Below, one piece after another: positions 1-8,625 of a stretch of 64,000 nt of DNA. Position 1 is the first letter of the stretch, and every line of letters starts with the position of its first letter. The stretch covers positions 62,001-126,000 of the forward strand of contig NZ_QXIL01000004.1 in NCBI RefSeq assembly GCF_004115745.1. The letters run 5' to 3'. The position numbers and the translations under genes were made by a program. The DNA is from Levilactobacillus suantsaii (GTDB taxonomy: Bacteria > Bacillota > Bacilli > Lactobacillales > Lactobacillaceae). Under the pieces are notes generated by a model. The model saw only the letters and a program-made list of their open reading frames with translations. It did no database searches and was not told where the DNA came from.

Positions 1-171
1 GGATTCAGCCGGTAACTTTACCAGTTGCATCTCCTTAATATCGCGGGAAATGGTGGCTTGCGTGACCTGAATCCCCTCTGCGGCGAGTAACGCCACAAAG
101 TCTTCCTGTCGTTGAATCTCGCGGGTCGTGAGTAATCGCTTCAATAATTGTTGTCGTTCTTGCTTCTTCAC
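1..171 (-). CDS. argR: Arginine repressor ArgR, N-terminal part (cut by window edge)
   Basis: Only the first 57 codons lie in the window; the gene continues beyond position 1. The translation starts KKQERQQLLKRLL and contains the winged-helix stretch around QVTQATISRDIKEM, which is the ArgR/AhrC DNA-binding motif with the SR recognition pair. The family represses arginine biosynthesis and activates catabolism as an arginine-bound hexamer. The start is a GTG at 169-171 with a strong Shine-Dalgarno AAGGGGGGA just upstream. It follows tlyA on the same strand, the usual Firmicutes order (xseAB-ispA-tlyA-argR-recN). The C-terminal arginine-binding domain cannot be seen, so the specific paralogue (ArgR1 or ArgR2) is open. 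Confidence 0.9.
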   Translation of the reverse strand, partial: MKKQERQQLLKRLLTTREIQRQEDFVALLAAEGIQVTQATISRDIKEMQLVKLPAES

Positions 172-209
172 ACCTAAGTCCCCCCTTAGTCGCTAAAATG
201 CATAAATCT

Positions 210-238
210 ATCATATACCAGCGCTAAGCAATTGGGAA
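210..238 (-). promoter_or_regulatory. Candidate promoter of argR
   Basis: On the minus strand TTCCCA (233-238), a 17-base spacer and TATGAT (210-215) precede argR by about 40 bases. The -35 is weak (four of six), so activity is inferred. No clear ARG box was seen overlapping it. Confidence 0.4.
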
Positions 239-260
239 GTATATTCAATTTTCTCATAAT

Positions 261-1076
261 CTAGTGCTTTAAGTCCGCATAGGCTGCCGTAACGGTCTTA
301 GCGACCGACACGGTATCCGCACAAACTGCATCTTTATCAACCGAATGCAAGTGTATCAAAAATTCGATATTGCCCTCGCCACCCTTGATGGGGGAAAAAT
401 CGAGGCCCAACACACTGTACCCGTTAGCTAGTGCAAAGTCGATGATCTCTTGGATCACAGCCTCGTGGACGGCACGATCCCGGACGATACCGTGCGCGCC
501 GACCTGGTCACGTTCGGCCTCGAATTGGGGCTTGATGAGCGCCGCCACGTCACCGCCAACCTTCAAAATGGCCTTCAACGGCGGCAAAATCATCTTCAAC
601 GAGATGAACGACACGTCGATTGACGCAAAGGTCGGTTGCCCGTGGGTAAAGTCACGCAATTGACTGTAGCGAAAGTTAGTGTGTTCCATTACGATGACCC
701 GCGGGTCTTGCCGGAGTTTCCAGACTAACTGGTTACTGCCGACATCGAGAGCGTAACTCAACTTGGCTCCGTTTTGAAGCATCACGTCGGTAAAGCCCCC
801 GGTCGACGACCCAATGTCTAAGACCACCTGGTCGGTGACGTCGATACCAAAAACTTCCAGGGCCTTGGCAAGCTTGAAACCGCCGCGCGACACGTACGGC
901 AACGGATGCCCCTTGCGGTGAAGTTCAGTATCGATAGGCACTAACGACCCGGGTTTATCGAGCCGTTCTTCATTGGTCCCCAAAATCTCCCCGGCCATCA
1001 CGGCGCGCTTGGCGTCGTCCAGCGAGGTGTAGAGGCCCTGCTCCACTAATAAATCTGCGACGCGTTTTTTCTTCAT
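261..1076 (-). CDS. tlyA: TlyA family rRNA 2'-O-methyltransferase / haemolysin-like protein
   Basis: The 271-residue protein has an N-terminal S4 RNA-binding domain (about residues 3-65) followed by an FtsJ/RrmJ-type Rossmann methyltransferase with motif I VLDIGSSTGGFTD at about 85-97 and the ALDVG acidic motif behind it. TlyA proteins 2'-O-methylate cytidines in rRNA; in many Firmicutes the substrate has not been proven and the haemolysin label is historical. The ATG overlaps the ispA stop by four bases (1073-1076), so the two are translationally coupled. It lies in the xseA-xseB-ispA-tlyA-argR run. Length agrees with the family (about 270). Confidence 0.93.
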   Translation of the reverse strand: MKKKRVADLLVEQGLYTSLDDAKRAVMAGEILGTNEERLDKPGSLVPIDTELHRKGHPLPYVSRGGFKLAKALEVFGIDVTDQVVLDIGSSTGGFTDVMLQNGAKLSYALDVGSNQLVWKLRQDPRVIVMEHTNFRYSQLRDFTHGQPTFASIDVSFISLKMILPPLKAILKVGGDVAALIKPQFEAERDQVGAHGIVRDRAVHEAVIQEIIDFALANGYSVLGLDFSPIKGGEGNIEFLIHLHSVDKDAVCADTVSVAKTVTAAYADLKH

Positions 1077-1984
1077 GCCTTCACCCGATCCGTTTTAAAG
1101 TAACTAAAGAATGCCGCTAATAAACTCGCATCTTGCCCACTCGGTAAGGCTTTCAGGGCTTTTTGTCCACTAGCGATCGTGTCGATCAGCGCCTGATTAG
1201 CGCCCTGTAAACCCAAGTGTCCGGGGTACGTGTTCTTGGCTTCGCCGGCGTCCTTTTGCGTGGCCTTGCCTAATTCTTCGGGCGTCGCCACGACGTCTAA
1301 AATATCATCGTAAATCTGAAAGGCCAGCCCAAAAGCATCAGCGAACCGTAAGTACGGTTGCCATTGCGCCGTGGGTAAGCCGCCCAGAATCAAGCCGGCT
1401 TCGACCGCGTAATGCAACAAAGCGCCGGTCTTTTCGCGGTGAAGCGTCTGTAACTGCGGCATCGACAGAGTCACTTGTTCGGACTGAATGTCGCGCGCTT
1501 GCCCCGCGACCATGCCGTTAGGACCAACCGCGTGGGCTAAGCCACTGACCAACGCAGCCTTGGTCTCACTAGGCAAGTCCGTGGCGGTCAGCCACTGAAA
1601 GGCCAGCGTCAACAACCCATCGCCGGCTAAGGTGGCCATCCCGGCCCCAAACTTCATGTGGTTCGTAGGTTCTCCGCGGCGTAAGGGGTCGTTGTCCATC
1701 GCCGGTAGATCGTCGTGAATCAGCGAATAGGTATGTAATAGCTCTAACGCCATCACGGGCCGCCAATCACGGTCATCGTCGAACTGGCCGCCGACCGTAG
1801 TCAACGTTGCCACCGTCAGTAACGGCCGCAACCGCTTGCCGCCAGCCAACAACGAGTACGTCATGGCTTCAGCCAGCCGGACGTCGGTGGTGTCTGCCTG
1901 CACCGCCGCGGCTAACGGCGCATTCAACCGGGGCACCCACGCCTGTTCAAAATCACTTAAGCGTTGACGTGCGTTACTGGGCAT
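1073..1984 (-). CDS. ispA: Farnesyl diphosphate synthase (geranyltranstransferase)
   Basis: Short-chain trans-prenyl diphosphate synthase of 303 residues, making farnesyl diphosphate from IPP and DMAPP for undecaprenyl and other isoprenoids in the cytosol. Both aspartate-rich motifs are present: DDLPAMDND with RRGEPTNH (about residues 91-108) and YDDILD (about 225), followed by KNTYPG. I chose the ATG at 1982-1984 ([11 protein letters not shown]) because an AGGGAGG Shine-Dalgarno lies eight bases upstream; an in-frame start nine codons earlier has none. The start overlaps the end of xseB by 11 bases, and the stop overlaps tlyA, pointing to one operon. Confidence 0.95.
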   Translation of the reverse strand: MPSNARQRLSDFEQAWVPRLNAPLAAAVQADTTDVRLAEAMTYSLLAGGKRLRPLLTVATLTTVGGQFDDDRDWRPVMALELLHTYSLIHDDLPAMDNDPLRRGEPTNHMKFGAGMATLAGDGLLTLAFQWLTATDLPSETKAALVSGLAHAVGPNGMVAGQARDIQSEQVTLSMPQLQTLHREKTGALLHYAVEAGLILGGLPTAQWQPYLRFADAFGLAFQIYDDILDVVATPEELGKATQKDAGEAKNTYPGHLGLQGANQALIDTIASGQKALKALPSGQDASLLAAFFSYFKTDRVKA

Positions 1985-2225
1985 CCGTTTGGCCTCCCTG
2001 CGGCTTTTCAAATGGAACCTCCTGGTCGTTATCGTTCATCATGGTGGTCAACGTCTTTTCAGCGTCTTGCAGGGTCGTTTGCAACGTCTTACTCAACGCC
2101 ACGCCCTTTTGGAATTGGGCTAAGGCCTGTTCCAAGGGGACATCACCTTTTTCCAATTGGGTCACGATGTTTTCTAAGGTACTCAAATTTTCTTCAAAGG
2201 TTGGTTTTGGTGCTTCTTCAGTCAT
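1974..2225 (-). CDS. xseB: Exodeoxyribonuclease VII small subunit
   Basis: Small acidic helical protein of 83 residues with the family signature [20 protein letters not shown] and [15 protein letters not shown]. It binds XseA to form exonuclease VII, which degrades single-stranded DNA to oligonucleotides in repair. The start at 2223-2225 has GGAGG six bases upstream; a longer frame begins 19 codons earlier inside xseA but lacks a ribosome site. It overlaps xseA by eight bases and ispA by eleven, so expression is coupled to both. Confidence 0.95.
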   Translation of the reverse strand: MTEEAPKPTFEENLSTLENIVTQLEKGDVPLEQALAQFQKGVALSKTLQTTLQDAEKTLTTMMNDNDQEVPFEKPQGGQTDAQ

Positions 2226-3570
2226 GTTTAGCCTCCGTTGCTGGTTTAATAGTCTTGATTTCGGCTTCGGCCGTCCCGTCACTCAAGTGAATCGTGGCAG
2301 GTCCCGGCTTCAAAGCAGCCGTTTGACGAATAATCTGATCATCTTGTGTCACGTAACTGTATCCGCGGCTCATGATCTTCAACGGGCTCAAATAGTCCAA
2401 TCCGCTAGCCAGTTGGGCCACGCGATTCTCCTGCGTCGTCAAGTACCGGTGAATCTCGTTGGTCAGCCGTTCCGTCGTGACCGTGACCTGTTGTTGGTCC
2501 TGGCGCACTAATGCTAGTGGCGTTTGACTCTGTAACCGTTGGGTGACCAATTGAACGCGCTGCTGGCGCTGCTGGAGTTGTAGTTGCATCCGCTGAGTCA
2601 ACCCCTGTTGCGCGTTGTCCAGCCGCTGCACGTAGGTCTCGTATAACCGTTGTGGCTGTTGGAACACATAGCTGGTCATCAATTGGTTCAACCGTTCCTG
2701 GCGTAACTTGATGCGGTTAGCCATTGCGTTGACCAAGCGGGTCTGCTGTTGTTGGAGCTTGACCAACTCATCACTTAAGACCGGCACCGCCAGTTCAGCC
2801 GCTGCGGTCGGGGTTGCCGCCCGTACGTCAGCCACCAGATCGGCGATGGTGGTATCCGTTTCGTGGCCGACCGATGAAATCACAGGTAAGGTACTGGCCG
2901 CAATGGCCCGGGCGACCTTCTCCTCGTTGAACGGCCAGAGGTCTTCGATGGACCCCCCGCCCCGACCAATAATCAAGGTGTCAAAACTACCGTTGGCGTT
3001 AGCCCTGGTAATCTGACGCACGATGTCATCCGCCGCTTCTTGGCCCTGGACCAACGCCGGGTATAAGACAATCTGGGCGATGGGAAAACGTCGTTTGGTG
3101 GTCGTCATGATATCGCGAATCACGGCCCCACTCGGACTGGTCACCACGGCAATCCGCTTGGGAAAACGTGGTAACGCCTGCTTGGGCGCCGTGAACAGCC
3201 CTTCGCTAGCGAGTTTACGTTTCAATTGTTCATAGGCCTGGTAGAGTTGCCCCACCCCGTCTGGTTCCATGCGCTCCACGTAGACTTGATAGTTCCCACT
3301 GGGCCCATACAACGAGATACGGCCAACGACCAGGACCTTCATCCCCGTTTCGGGAGTGAACTTCAACTTTTCAAAGGCTGAGCGAAACATGATCGCGTTG
3401 ATCTTAGCGTGGTCGTCTTTCAAACTAAAGTATTGATGCGCGTGCGGCCGTAACCGGAAGTTGGAAATCTCTCCGGTCAGATAGACCTTGCCCAAATAAG
3501 GGTCCATGTCGAACTTGCGTTTTAAATATTGGGTCAACGCTGTGACCGTTAAGTAATCAGTTGTTGCCAC
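2218..3570 (-). CDS. xseA: Exodeoxyribonuclease VII large subunit
   Basis: 450-residue catalytic subunit of exonuclease VII. The N-terminal OB-fold carries [26 protein letters not shown], followed by the catalytic core with [16 protein letters not shown] and [18 protein letters not shown], then a glutamine- and arginine-rich coiled-coil region (about 270-400) that binds XseB. The start is probably the GTG at 3568-3570, because GGAGGGAACAAC stands directly before it; an ATG six codons upstream would place that site inside the gene. It overlaps folD by 14 bases. Confidence 0.94.
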   Translation of the reverse strand: MATTDYLTVTALTQYLKRKFDMDPYLGKVYLTGEISNFRLRPHAHQYFSLKDDHAKINAIMFRSAFEKLKFTPETGMKVLVVGRISLYGPSGNYQVYVERMEPDGVGQLYQAYEQLKRKLASEGLFTAPKQALPRFPKRIAVVTSPSGAVIRDIMTTTKRRFPIAQIVLYPALVQGQEAADDIVRQITRANANGSFDTLIIGRGGGSIEDLWPFNEEKVARAIAASTLPVISSVGHETDTTIADLVADVRAATPTAAAELAVPVLSDELVKLQQQQTRLVNAMANRIKLRQERLNQLMTSYVFQQPQRLYETYVQRLDNAQQGLTQRMQLQLQQRQQRVQLVTQRLQSQTPLALVRQDQQQVTVTTERLTNEIHRYLTTQENRVAQLASGLDYLSPLKIMSRGYSYVTQDDQIIRQTAALKPGPATIHLSDGTAEAEIKTIKPATEAKHD

Positions 3571-4423
3571 GTTGTTCCCTCCACTCACATAAATCCACGG
3601 TCTGTTGCATCAACGTTGCAATCGTCATCGGCCCCACACCGCCAGGTACTGGGGTGATGGCCCCCGCTACGGGACTGACCGCATCAAAGTCGACGTCGCC
3701 GGTCAATTTGCCCTGAGCGTCGCGATCCATGCCCACGTCAATCACGATGGCCCCCGGCTTCACGTCGGCAGCTTTAATCAAGTGGGTAATGCCCGTCGCC
3801 ACCACCAAGACGTCGGCCGTCTTGGTCAGTGCCCGCAAATCTTGAGCGTAGCGGTGGGCGACCGTGACCACGAGATTGGCATTTAAGAGCAACGCCGCCA
3901 TCGGCCGTCCGACAATGTTACTGCGTCCAACCACCACGGCCCGCTTCCCTGCCAGTGGCTGGTGGAGGCTCTTCAGCATGGTCATAATCCCCTGTGGCGT
4001 GCAGGATACGGGGTAAGGTCCGGGAAGATTCCCGAATAATTTGCCGGTATTCAGCGGATGGAACCCGTCAACGTCCTTTTCTGGGGCAATAGCGTCAAAA
4101 ACTGCCCGCTCATCTAACCCTGCCGGGAGTGGTGATTGCACCAGGATCCCGTCGATTGTGGGATCGGCGTTGTATTCCGCCACGGCCGCCAATAATTCCG
4201 TTTGGCTGACCGTTGGTGAAAACGTCCGGACCACGGAACGAATCCCCAGTTGCCCGGCCTTCTTATGTTTATTACGAACGTAAATCGAACTTGCAGGGTC
4301 TGTCCCCACGATGATGACTGCTAGTCCGGGCGTAATCCCCCGTTGGGCTAGCTGGGCCACGCGTTGCTGGGTCTTTGCGTTCAGCTCACGGGCCAACTGT
4401 CTGCCATCAATGATGGTCGTCAT
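3557..4423 (-). CDS. folD: Bifunctional methylenetetrahydrofolate dehydrogenase / methenyl-THF cyclohydrolase
   Basis: 288-residue FolD, interconverting 5,10-methylene-THF, methenyl-THF and 10-formyl-THF for purine and formyl-methionine supply. Visible are YVRNKHKKAGQLGI (substrate site with the catalytic Tyr/Lys), QSPLPAG, the PEKDVDGFHPLN motif, the NADP loop VVVGRSNIVGRP and the C-terminal PGGVGPMTIATL. The ATG at 4421-4423 is preferred over one 12 codons upstream because GGGGGAAG precedes it. It heads the folD-xseA-xseB-ispA-tlyA-argR run, whose promoter appears to lie at about 4530. Confidence 0.96.
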   Translation of the reverse strand: MTTIIDGRQLARELNAKTQQRVAQLAQRGITPGLAVIIVGTDPASSIYVRNKHKKAGQLGIRSVVRTFSPTVSQTELLAAVAEYNADPTIDGILVQSPLPAGLDERAVFDAIAPEKDVDGFHPLNTGKLFGNLPGPYPVSCTPQGIMTMLKSLHQPLAGKRAVVVGRSNIVGRPMAALLLNANLVVTVAHRYAQDLRALTKTADVLVVATGITHLIKAADVKPGAIVIDVGMDRDAQGKLTGDVDFDAVSPVAGAITPVPGGVGPMTIATLMQQTVDLCEWREQRGNN

Positions 4424-4527
4424 GTTAACTTCCCCCGTCTCATAGTAAAGTAATTTCATCAGTGATTCTCATAAATGATCACCAATGTTGTCGGTGTCAG
4501 GTTACGGCACCCACAAAGTCATGTCTA

Positions 4528-4536
4528 ATTCTAGCA
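4528..4536 (-). promoter_or_regulatory. Candidate extended -10 promoter for the folD-xseAB-ispA operon
   Basis: The minus strand reads TGCTAGAAT (4528-4536), an extended -10 element, with only a weak -35 (TTCGTT) upstream. It would give a leader of roughly 100 bases before folD. The leader contains GGTG/CACC complementary segments but no riboswitch that I recognise. Confidence 0.45.
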
Positions 4537-4589
4537 TATTTGAACTGAAAACGAACCCGGTCGGGTGCAAGAACCCGAAAAACTCCGAA

Positions 4590-4638
4590 AAAACACAAAA
4601 CCGGCGCTTCAAGAACTCAAAGTCCTGAAGCACCGGTT
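4590..4638 (-). terminator. Rho-independent terminator after nusB
   Basis: On the minus strand ACCGGTGCTTCA pairs with TTGAAGCGCCGGT around a short loop (arms within 4600-4637) and is followed by a T-rich tract. It closes the efp-yqhY-nusB unit before folD. Confidence 0.88.
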
Positions 4639-4689
4639 AGTGATTATTTTTTTGATTGGGTGACCCTAAGACGTCACGTCAGGCACTGA

Positions 4690-5124
4690 TTACGCTTGCG
4701 CGTCGTCACTGGCCTCGTCATCTAACGTGTGGGCCAAGACCCCGTTGATGAACCGCCGCGACCGGTCATCACTAAAGTTCTTGGCTAATTCCAAGGCTTC
4801 GTTGACGGCCACTCGGTTCGGCACATCGGTGACGTGATCGATTTCGAAGAATGCCAGGCGTAAAATCACCAGGTCAGTCTTCGCAATCCGTTGCAGTTGC
4901 CAGCCGGCACTCAAGTAACGCGTAATCTCAGCGTCTAGGTCCCGTTGGTGGTCTAACACCCCGGTGACCAACGTCTGCAGATACTCGGGCACGGGAACCG
5001 TTTGGTCCGGATCATCCGTTAACACTCGTTGGTAGAGTGCCTCTTGGTCAGCGTCCGCGTTGGCATTGAGGGCGAACAGCATTTGAAAAGCCCGCTCCCG
5101 AATTTGATGTCGTGTAAGTGTCAC
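4690..5124 (-). CDS. nusB: Transcription antitermination factor NusB
   Basis: 144-residue all-helical NusB, which with S10 (NusE) binds boxA in rRNA leaders and supports antitermination. Family signatures are the N-terminal RHQIRERAFQMLFAL, the middle ITRYLSAGWQLQRIAKTDLVILRLAFFEI and VAVNEALELAKNFSDDRSRRFINGVL. The start is GTG at 5122-5124, overlapping the stop of the Asp23-like gene as GTGA; an AGGAG lies about 12 bases upstream. Pairing with yqhY is conserved in Bacilli. Confidence 0.96.
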   Translation of the reverse strand: MTLTRHQIRERAFQMLFALNANADADQEALYQRVLTDDPDQTVPVPEYLQTLVTGVLDHQRDLDAEITRYLSAGWQLQRIAKTDLVILRLAFFEIDHVTDVPNRVAVNEALELAKNFSDDRSRRFINGVLAHTLDDEASDDAQA

Positions 5125-5561
5125 GATTGCTCACTGTCTCCTTCATCTGATTGGTTGAACAGGTGATCAGGATCGACCTGTTGCGCCGTCTTTTCGGGAA
5201 TGACGCCTTCCACGTGAACGTTGACTTCACGCAAGTCAAGGTCCGTCATGAACAACAATTGTTGCTTGACGCTATCCTGAATGGCTAAGGCAACCTTGGG
5301 AACGGCGACACCGTAGTTCAGGTAAACGTAAACGTCCACAGCGAGTTCGTCGCCATCAAACGTCAATTTGACACCCTTACCGTGTTCTTTTTTGCCAAAC
5401 AGCTCCGTTACGCTGTTCGCCAAAGAACCCCGCATCCGGGCCACGCCCTCGGTCTGACTAGCCGCAATGCCGACAATGATTTCAAGAACTTGCGGCGCGA
5501 CTTCAATCTTTCCTAAGGCCGGTTCCTTGGATTCTAAAATAATATTCGTATCTTCTGCCAT
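5121..5561 (-). CDS. yqhY: Asp23/Gls24 family envelope stress protein (YqhY-like)
   Basis: 146 residues with the Asp23 family core: GKIEVAPQVLEIIVGIAASQTEGVARMRG, then DVYVYLNYGVAVPKVALAIQ and VHVEGVIPE. The C-terminus is acidic. In Bacillus subtilis the homologue YqhY sits between the acetyl-CoA carboxylase genes and nusB and affects fatty acid synthesis; here accBC is absent and efp precedes it. The exact role in lactobacilli is unknown. The ATG has AGGGAGG nine bases upstream. It is translationally coupled to nusB. Confidence 0.88.
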   Translation of the reverse strand: MAEDTNIILESKEPALGKIEVAPQVLEIIVGIAASQTEGVARMRGSLANSVTELFGKKEHGKGVKLTFDGDELAVDVYVYLNYGVAVPKVALAIQDSVKQQLLFMTDLDLREVNVHVEGVIPEKTAQQVDPDHLFNQSDEGDSEQS

Positions 5562-5608
5562 TCATTGACCCTCCCTTACAGATTAAACGTCAGTTAAGTC
5601 CGTTGCAC

Positions 5609-6169
5609 TTAGGCCCGAGAAATGTAAGTCGAGTCCTGCGTGTTGATGGATAACTTGTCGCCTTCGTTAACGAAGAAAGGCACTTGAACCACTAAGCCCG
5701 TGGTCATAGTTGCCGGCTTGGAGCCACCGGAAGCGGTGTTCCCCTTGATGCCCGGTTCCGTTGAAGCCACTTCTAAGACGACCGTGTTTGGCACTTCGAT
5801 GCCCAACACTTCGGCGTTGTACTGGATCAAATCCACGTTCATGTTTTCTTGCAAGAATGGGAGTTGATCTTTGATGGTATCGTTTGGTACCGCGATTTGT
5901 TCGTAGTTGTCCGTATCCATGAAGACCCGGCTGTCGCCATCTTCGTACAAGTATTGCATACTGCGCGTTTGGATGTCCGCCTGTTCCATCTTAGCCCCGG
6001 ACCGGAAAGTCTTTTCTTGCACGGCACCAGTCCGTAAGTTCTTCAGCTTCGTCCGCACGAATGCGCCACCCTTACCGGGTTTAACGTGCTGGAACTCCAT
6101 GATCCGCCAGATAGCGTGATCGACTTCGATGGTTAAACCATTTTTGAAATTAGCAGTTGAAATTGCCAT
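5609..6169 (-). CDS. efp: Translation elongation factor P
   Basis: 186-residue three-domain EF-P that relieves ribosome stalling at polyproline. The tip loop reads [15 protein letters not shown], with the modifiable lysine at residue 33, as in Gram-positive EF-Ps; the modifying enzyme is not in this window. The C-terminal signature [19 protein letters not shown] is intact. An AGGAGG precedes the ATG, although at a long distance (12 bases). It leads the efp-yqhY-nusB unit, with a candidate promoter just upstream. Confidence 0.97.
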   Translation of the reverse strand: MAISTANFKNGLTIEVDHAIWRIMEFQHVKPGKGGAFVRTKLKNLRTGAVQEKTFRSGAKMEQADIQTRSMQYLYEDGDSRVFMDTDNYEQIAVPNDTIKDQLPFLQENMNVDLIQYNAEVLGIEVPNTVVLEVASTEPGIKGNTASGGSKPATMTTGLVVQVPFFVNEGDKLSINTQDSTYISRA

Positions 6170-6201
6170 AATGTGTCAGCCTCCTAAAAGATGTCCTCTT
6201 T

Positions 6202-6231
6202 ATAATATCAATTCTCCCCCCTAAAAAGCAA
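6202..6231 (-). promoter_or_regulatory. Candidate promoter of efp
   Basis: Minus strand TTGCTT (6226-6231), 18-base spacer, TATTAT (6202-6207). The spacer includes a G-run that can pair with a C-run just after the peptidase gene, so the region may double as a weak terminator for that gene. Confidence 0.5.
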
Positions 6232-6245
6232 GACAGGGGGTTAGT

Positions 6246-7310
6246 TTACAAAATAATTAACTCTCGCGGCACCGAGGTCAACTCCTCGTGACCACTGGGG
6301 GTCACCAGTAAGTCGTCTTCGATGCGAATCCCGCCTTGTTGCGGGAAATAGGCGCCCGGTTCTACGGTGATGACCTGGTTGGCCACCAATTTGTCTGGCC
6401 AACCAGCACCAATGTTGGGGCCCTCATGAATATCTAAGCCAATGCCGTGTCCGGTCCCGTGGATAAAGGCTTGACCGTACCCGGCCTGGGTCAGATACTC
6501 ACGCCCGATTTGGTCCAACTCTGCGCCGGTGACACCGGGTTTAACTGCCGCCTTGATCTTCTCCTGGGCGGTCTGGACGGCTCGGTACGCGGCGGTCAAC
6601 GCTGGACCCGGGTCGCCCAGCGCCACGGTCCGCGTCACGTCAGACGTGTACCCGTCCACGTAAAATCCACAGTCGATGGTCACCAAAGCGTTCTGTTCGA
6701 GGGGGTGGTCACTGGCCTGGGCGTGGGGCCAGGCACTTCGGGCCCCACTGGCCACAATGGTCGCAAAGCTCTCGCCAATCGCGCCGTGGTCTTGCATCCA
6801 GCGGGTCAGCCATAATGCCGCGGCCCGTTCCGTCATTTGCGGGCGTAGGACTTTAAACAACGCTTCTAGGCCCTGACTGGTCAAAGCCGTAGCGTGCCGT
6901 AAGGCCGCAATTTCACTGGAATCCTTGACCTGCCGTAATTGGTCGACTACGCCCGTTAAGGGGACCGGGTCGGCCAATAGGTTTTCATCTAACCAGGAAA
7001 ACTCCCGCCAACTCAACGTGTCTTCGAAGCCCAACACCGTCGCTTGGTCGGCCTGTAACACGTCGTTGACTGCTTGCAGGTAGTTTCTGGTGATGACCAG
7101 TTCAACTTGAGGCACCGTCGTCTGCAACTCCGTTTGGTAACGGGCGTCGGTGATGAAGACCACCCGTTTGGGCGTCACCAAGACGTAGCCGTCACCGGCT
7201 AACACACTAGCACCAACTAGGTAACGTTGGTTGCTGGGTGCCTGAATTAAGAAACTATCTACACTTAACGCCGGCAATGCGGCGCGTAACCGTTCGATTC
7301 TTGTGGCCAT
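6246..7310 (-). CDS. M24 family Xaa-Pro peptidase
   Basis: 354 residues: a creatinase-type N-terminal domain (about 1-125) and a pita-bread metallopeptidase domain. The five dimetal ligands are visible in order: DCGFYVDGYTSD (two Asp), GTGHGIGLDIHEGP (His), VEPGAYFP (Glu) and RIEDD (Glu). Such enzymes cleave bonds next to proline and help recycle peptides; in Firmicutes the gene upstream of efp (YqhT/PepP type) is the usual context. Whether it is an aminopeptidase P or a prolidase cannot be decided from the sequence. GGAGGGG precedes the ATG. It likely has its own promoter after the rpmA terminator. Confidence 0.92.
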   Translation of the reverse strand: MATRIERLRAALPALSVDSFLIQAPSNQRYLVGASVLAGDGYVLVTPKRVVFITDARYQTELQTTVPQVELVITRNYLQAVNDVLQADQATVLGFEDTLSWREFSWLDENLLADPVPLTGVVDQLRQVKDSSEIAALRHATALTSQGLEALFKVLRPQMTERAAALWLTRWMQDHGAIGESFATIVASGARSAWPHAQASDHPLEQNALVTIDCGFYVDGYTSDVTRTVALGDPGPALTAAYRAVQTAQEKIKAAVKPGVTGAELDQIGREYLTQAGYGQAFIHGTGHGIGLDIHEGPNIGAGWPDKLVANQVITVEPGAYFPQQGGIRIEDDLLVTPSGHEELTSVPRELIIL

Positions 7311-7335
7311 CCTAACCCCTCCTCAAGGTTGTGGA

Positions 7336-7381
7336 ACAAAAGAAGAGCTCAAAGCGAATTGGTCTCGCCTCAAGCTCTTCA
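7336..7381 (-). terminator. Terminator after rpmA
   Basis: The minus strand forms GAAGAGCTTGAG...CTTTGAGCTCTTC followed by a short T-run (TTTTG). It ends the rplU-prp-rpmA operon. Confidence 0.75.
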
Positions 7382-7404
7382 GTCGTACGAGGAAAACCCC
7401 GTGA

Positions 7405-7704
7405 TTATTTAGCTGCTTCTTCAGCAACTGGGTAAACGGATACTTGGCGCTTGTGGCGACCTAAGCGTTCGAATTTAACCACACCAGCTGCCTTAGCAAA
7501 TAAGGTGTCATCTCCACCACGACCAACGTTTTGGCCTGGGTAGATGTGCGTGCCCCGTTGCCGGTAAAGGATAGAACCGCAAGTTACGGTTGAACCGTCG
7601 GCAGCCTTCGTCCCAAGACGACGACCTGCAGAATCCCGCCCGTTGGCAGTGGACCCACCACCTTTATGGTGAGAGAAGAATTGTAAGTTCATGTTCATCA
7701 ACAT
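7405..7704 (-). CDS. rpmA: Ribosomal protein bL27 with cleavable N-terminal extension
   Basis: 99-residue L27, located near the peptidyl transferase centre. The protein begins [17 protein letters not shown]: the LQFF sequence followed by a small residue is the Firmicutes extension that the Prp protease removes so that the mature N-terminus can reach the catalytic site. The prp gene is directly upstream. The rest ([32 protein letters not shown]) is canonical. The first ATG is chosen because GGGGGTG lies seven bases upstream; an internal ATG four codons on would remove part of the pre-sequence. Confidence 0.97.
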   Translation of the reverse strand: MLMNMNLQFFSHHKGGGSTANGRDSAGRRLGTKAADGSTVTCGSILYRQRGTHIYPGQNVGRGGDDTLFAKAAGVVKFERLGRHKRQVSVYPVAEEAAK

Positions 7705-7724
7705 ATTGTTTCACCCCCGTGAAT

Positions 7725-8063
7725 TTAATCAACGACTTCGTTCAAGTGAATGAAGTCGGCATAATTCGTGGCGACGTCCCGTAATCCATCCGCAAAACTC
7801 TGGAGTAACGTTTGTCCCTTAAGTTCGGTCGTTGCTTCCAGCTTTGGTGGCAGGTGCACTTCCAGAAAGCCCCCCGCCTGATTACGATTGTCCACGGTAA
7901 CTGGAATCTTAGCGACCCGTTGTAACCCGTTGACCGTCGTAATCGCAAGCACCGAGACCGCGGCACAGACGATGTCCTGACCATATTCACCGGAATCGGC
8001 GTGGCCAGTGATTTGAAATGAATTGATTCGATCGGATCCGCGATGGATCGTAGCTTGAATCAT
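7725..8063 (-). CDS. prp: Ribosomal-processing cysteine protease Prp
   Basis: 112-residue YsxB/Prp family protein. The catalytic pair is visible as GHADSGEYGQDIVCAAVS, with His21 and Cys33. In Staphylococcus aureus Prp cleaves the L27 pre-sequence, and this genome encodes the matching LQFF target immediately downstream, so enzyme and substrate are linked. It lies between rplU and rpmA in the standard order, in one transcript. Confidence 0.95.
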   Translation of the reverse strand: MIQATIHRGSDRINSFQITGHADSGEYGQDIVCAAVSVLAITTVNGLQRVAKIPVTVDNRNQAGGFLEVHLPPKLEATTELKGQTLLQSFADGLRDVATNYADFIHLNEVVD

Positions 8064-8084
8064 CCGGACTCGCTCCTTTAATCT

Positions 8085-8393
8085 TTAAGCGTTAATGGCG
8101 TCAATGACAACCTTGGTGTATGGTTGACGGTGACCCTTCTTGGTGTGTTGACCCTTCTTAGGCTTGTACTTGTAGGTCACAACCTTCTTTTCCAGGCCCT
8201 GCTTTTCAACAGTTCCCGTAACAGTTGCGCCATCTACAGTAGGCGTCCCAATCTTAGGCGTCTCACCACCGACGAAAGCGACTTGGTCAAAAGTGACCTT
8301 AGCGCCGGCTTCGACGTTTAACTTTTCCACGTAAACAGCTTGGCCAGCTTCGACCTTGTACTGCTTACCGCCAGTTACGATAATTGCGTACAT
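8085..8393 (-). CDS. rplU: Ribosomal protein bL21
   Basis: 102-residue L21 of the large subunit. It starts [18 protein letters not shown] and has the C-terminal [19 protein letters not shown]. It binds 23S rRNA and is first gene of rplU-prp-rpmA. An AAGGAGGTG lies before the ATG. The roughly 110-base structured leader upstream suggests autogenous control. Confidence 0.97.
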   Translation of the reverse strand: MYAIIVTGGKQYKVEAGQAVYVEKLNVEAGAKVTFDQVAFVGGETPKIGTPTVDGATVTGTVEKQGLEKKVVTYKYKPKKGQHTKKGHRQPYTKVVIDAINA

Positions 8394-8396
8394 CTA

Positions 8397-8508
8397 TGTG
8401 CACCTCCTTATAAGTTAAGACTTAGACTCGCCGAAGACAAGTGGCCGCAAAGCGACACTTAGAAACTCGTTCCGAGCGGTTGCAGCTGTGGAAGTCCACA
8501 AATACAAC
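8397..8508 (-). promoter_or_regulatory. Structured leader of the rplU operon (L21 leader type)
   Basis: The transcript upstream of rplU can form several hairpins: GTGGACTTCCAC, CTCGGAACGAG, and a stem from AAGTGTCGC with GCGGCCACTT. Position and multi-helix form match the L21 leader that occurs ahead of rplU in Bacilli. Identity is inferred by position and structure, not by covariance search. Confidence 0.65.
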
Positions 8509-8514
8509 ATGAGA

Positions 8515-8543
8515 ATTGTACCGGAAGCCCCTGCTCCTGTCAA
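8515..8543 (-). promoter_or_regulatory. Strong sigma-A promoter of rplU-prp-rpmA
   Basis: Minus strand TTGACA (8538-8543), exactly 17 bases, TACAAT (8515-8520). This is near consensus, as expected for ribosomal protein genes. Confidence 0.9.
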
Positions 8544-8567
8544 GCCTTTTTCCTGCCATCAAACCAT

Positions 8568-8602
8568 AAAATGCGCCCAGCTAGATTTAGCTGGGCGCAT
8601 TT
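8568..8602 (-). terminator. Terminator after the dUTPase-like gene
   Basis: AAATGCGCCCAGCTA pairs perfectly with TAGCTGGGCGCATTT around a short loop. It separates the three-gene operon at 8626-10992 from the rplU promoter. Confidence 0.88.
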
Positions 8603-8625
8603 CTTGCTAGCTGTTAACTTAATAA

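Noticed and set aside
1807-2511. 234-codon plus-strand frame across ispA, xseB and xseA
   Set aside because: It overlaps three well-supported genes on the other strand and shows no recognisable domain.
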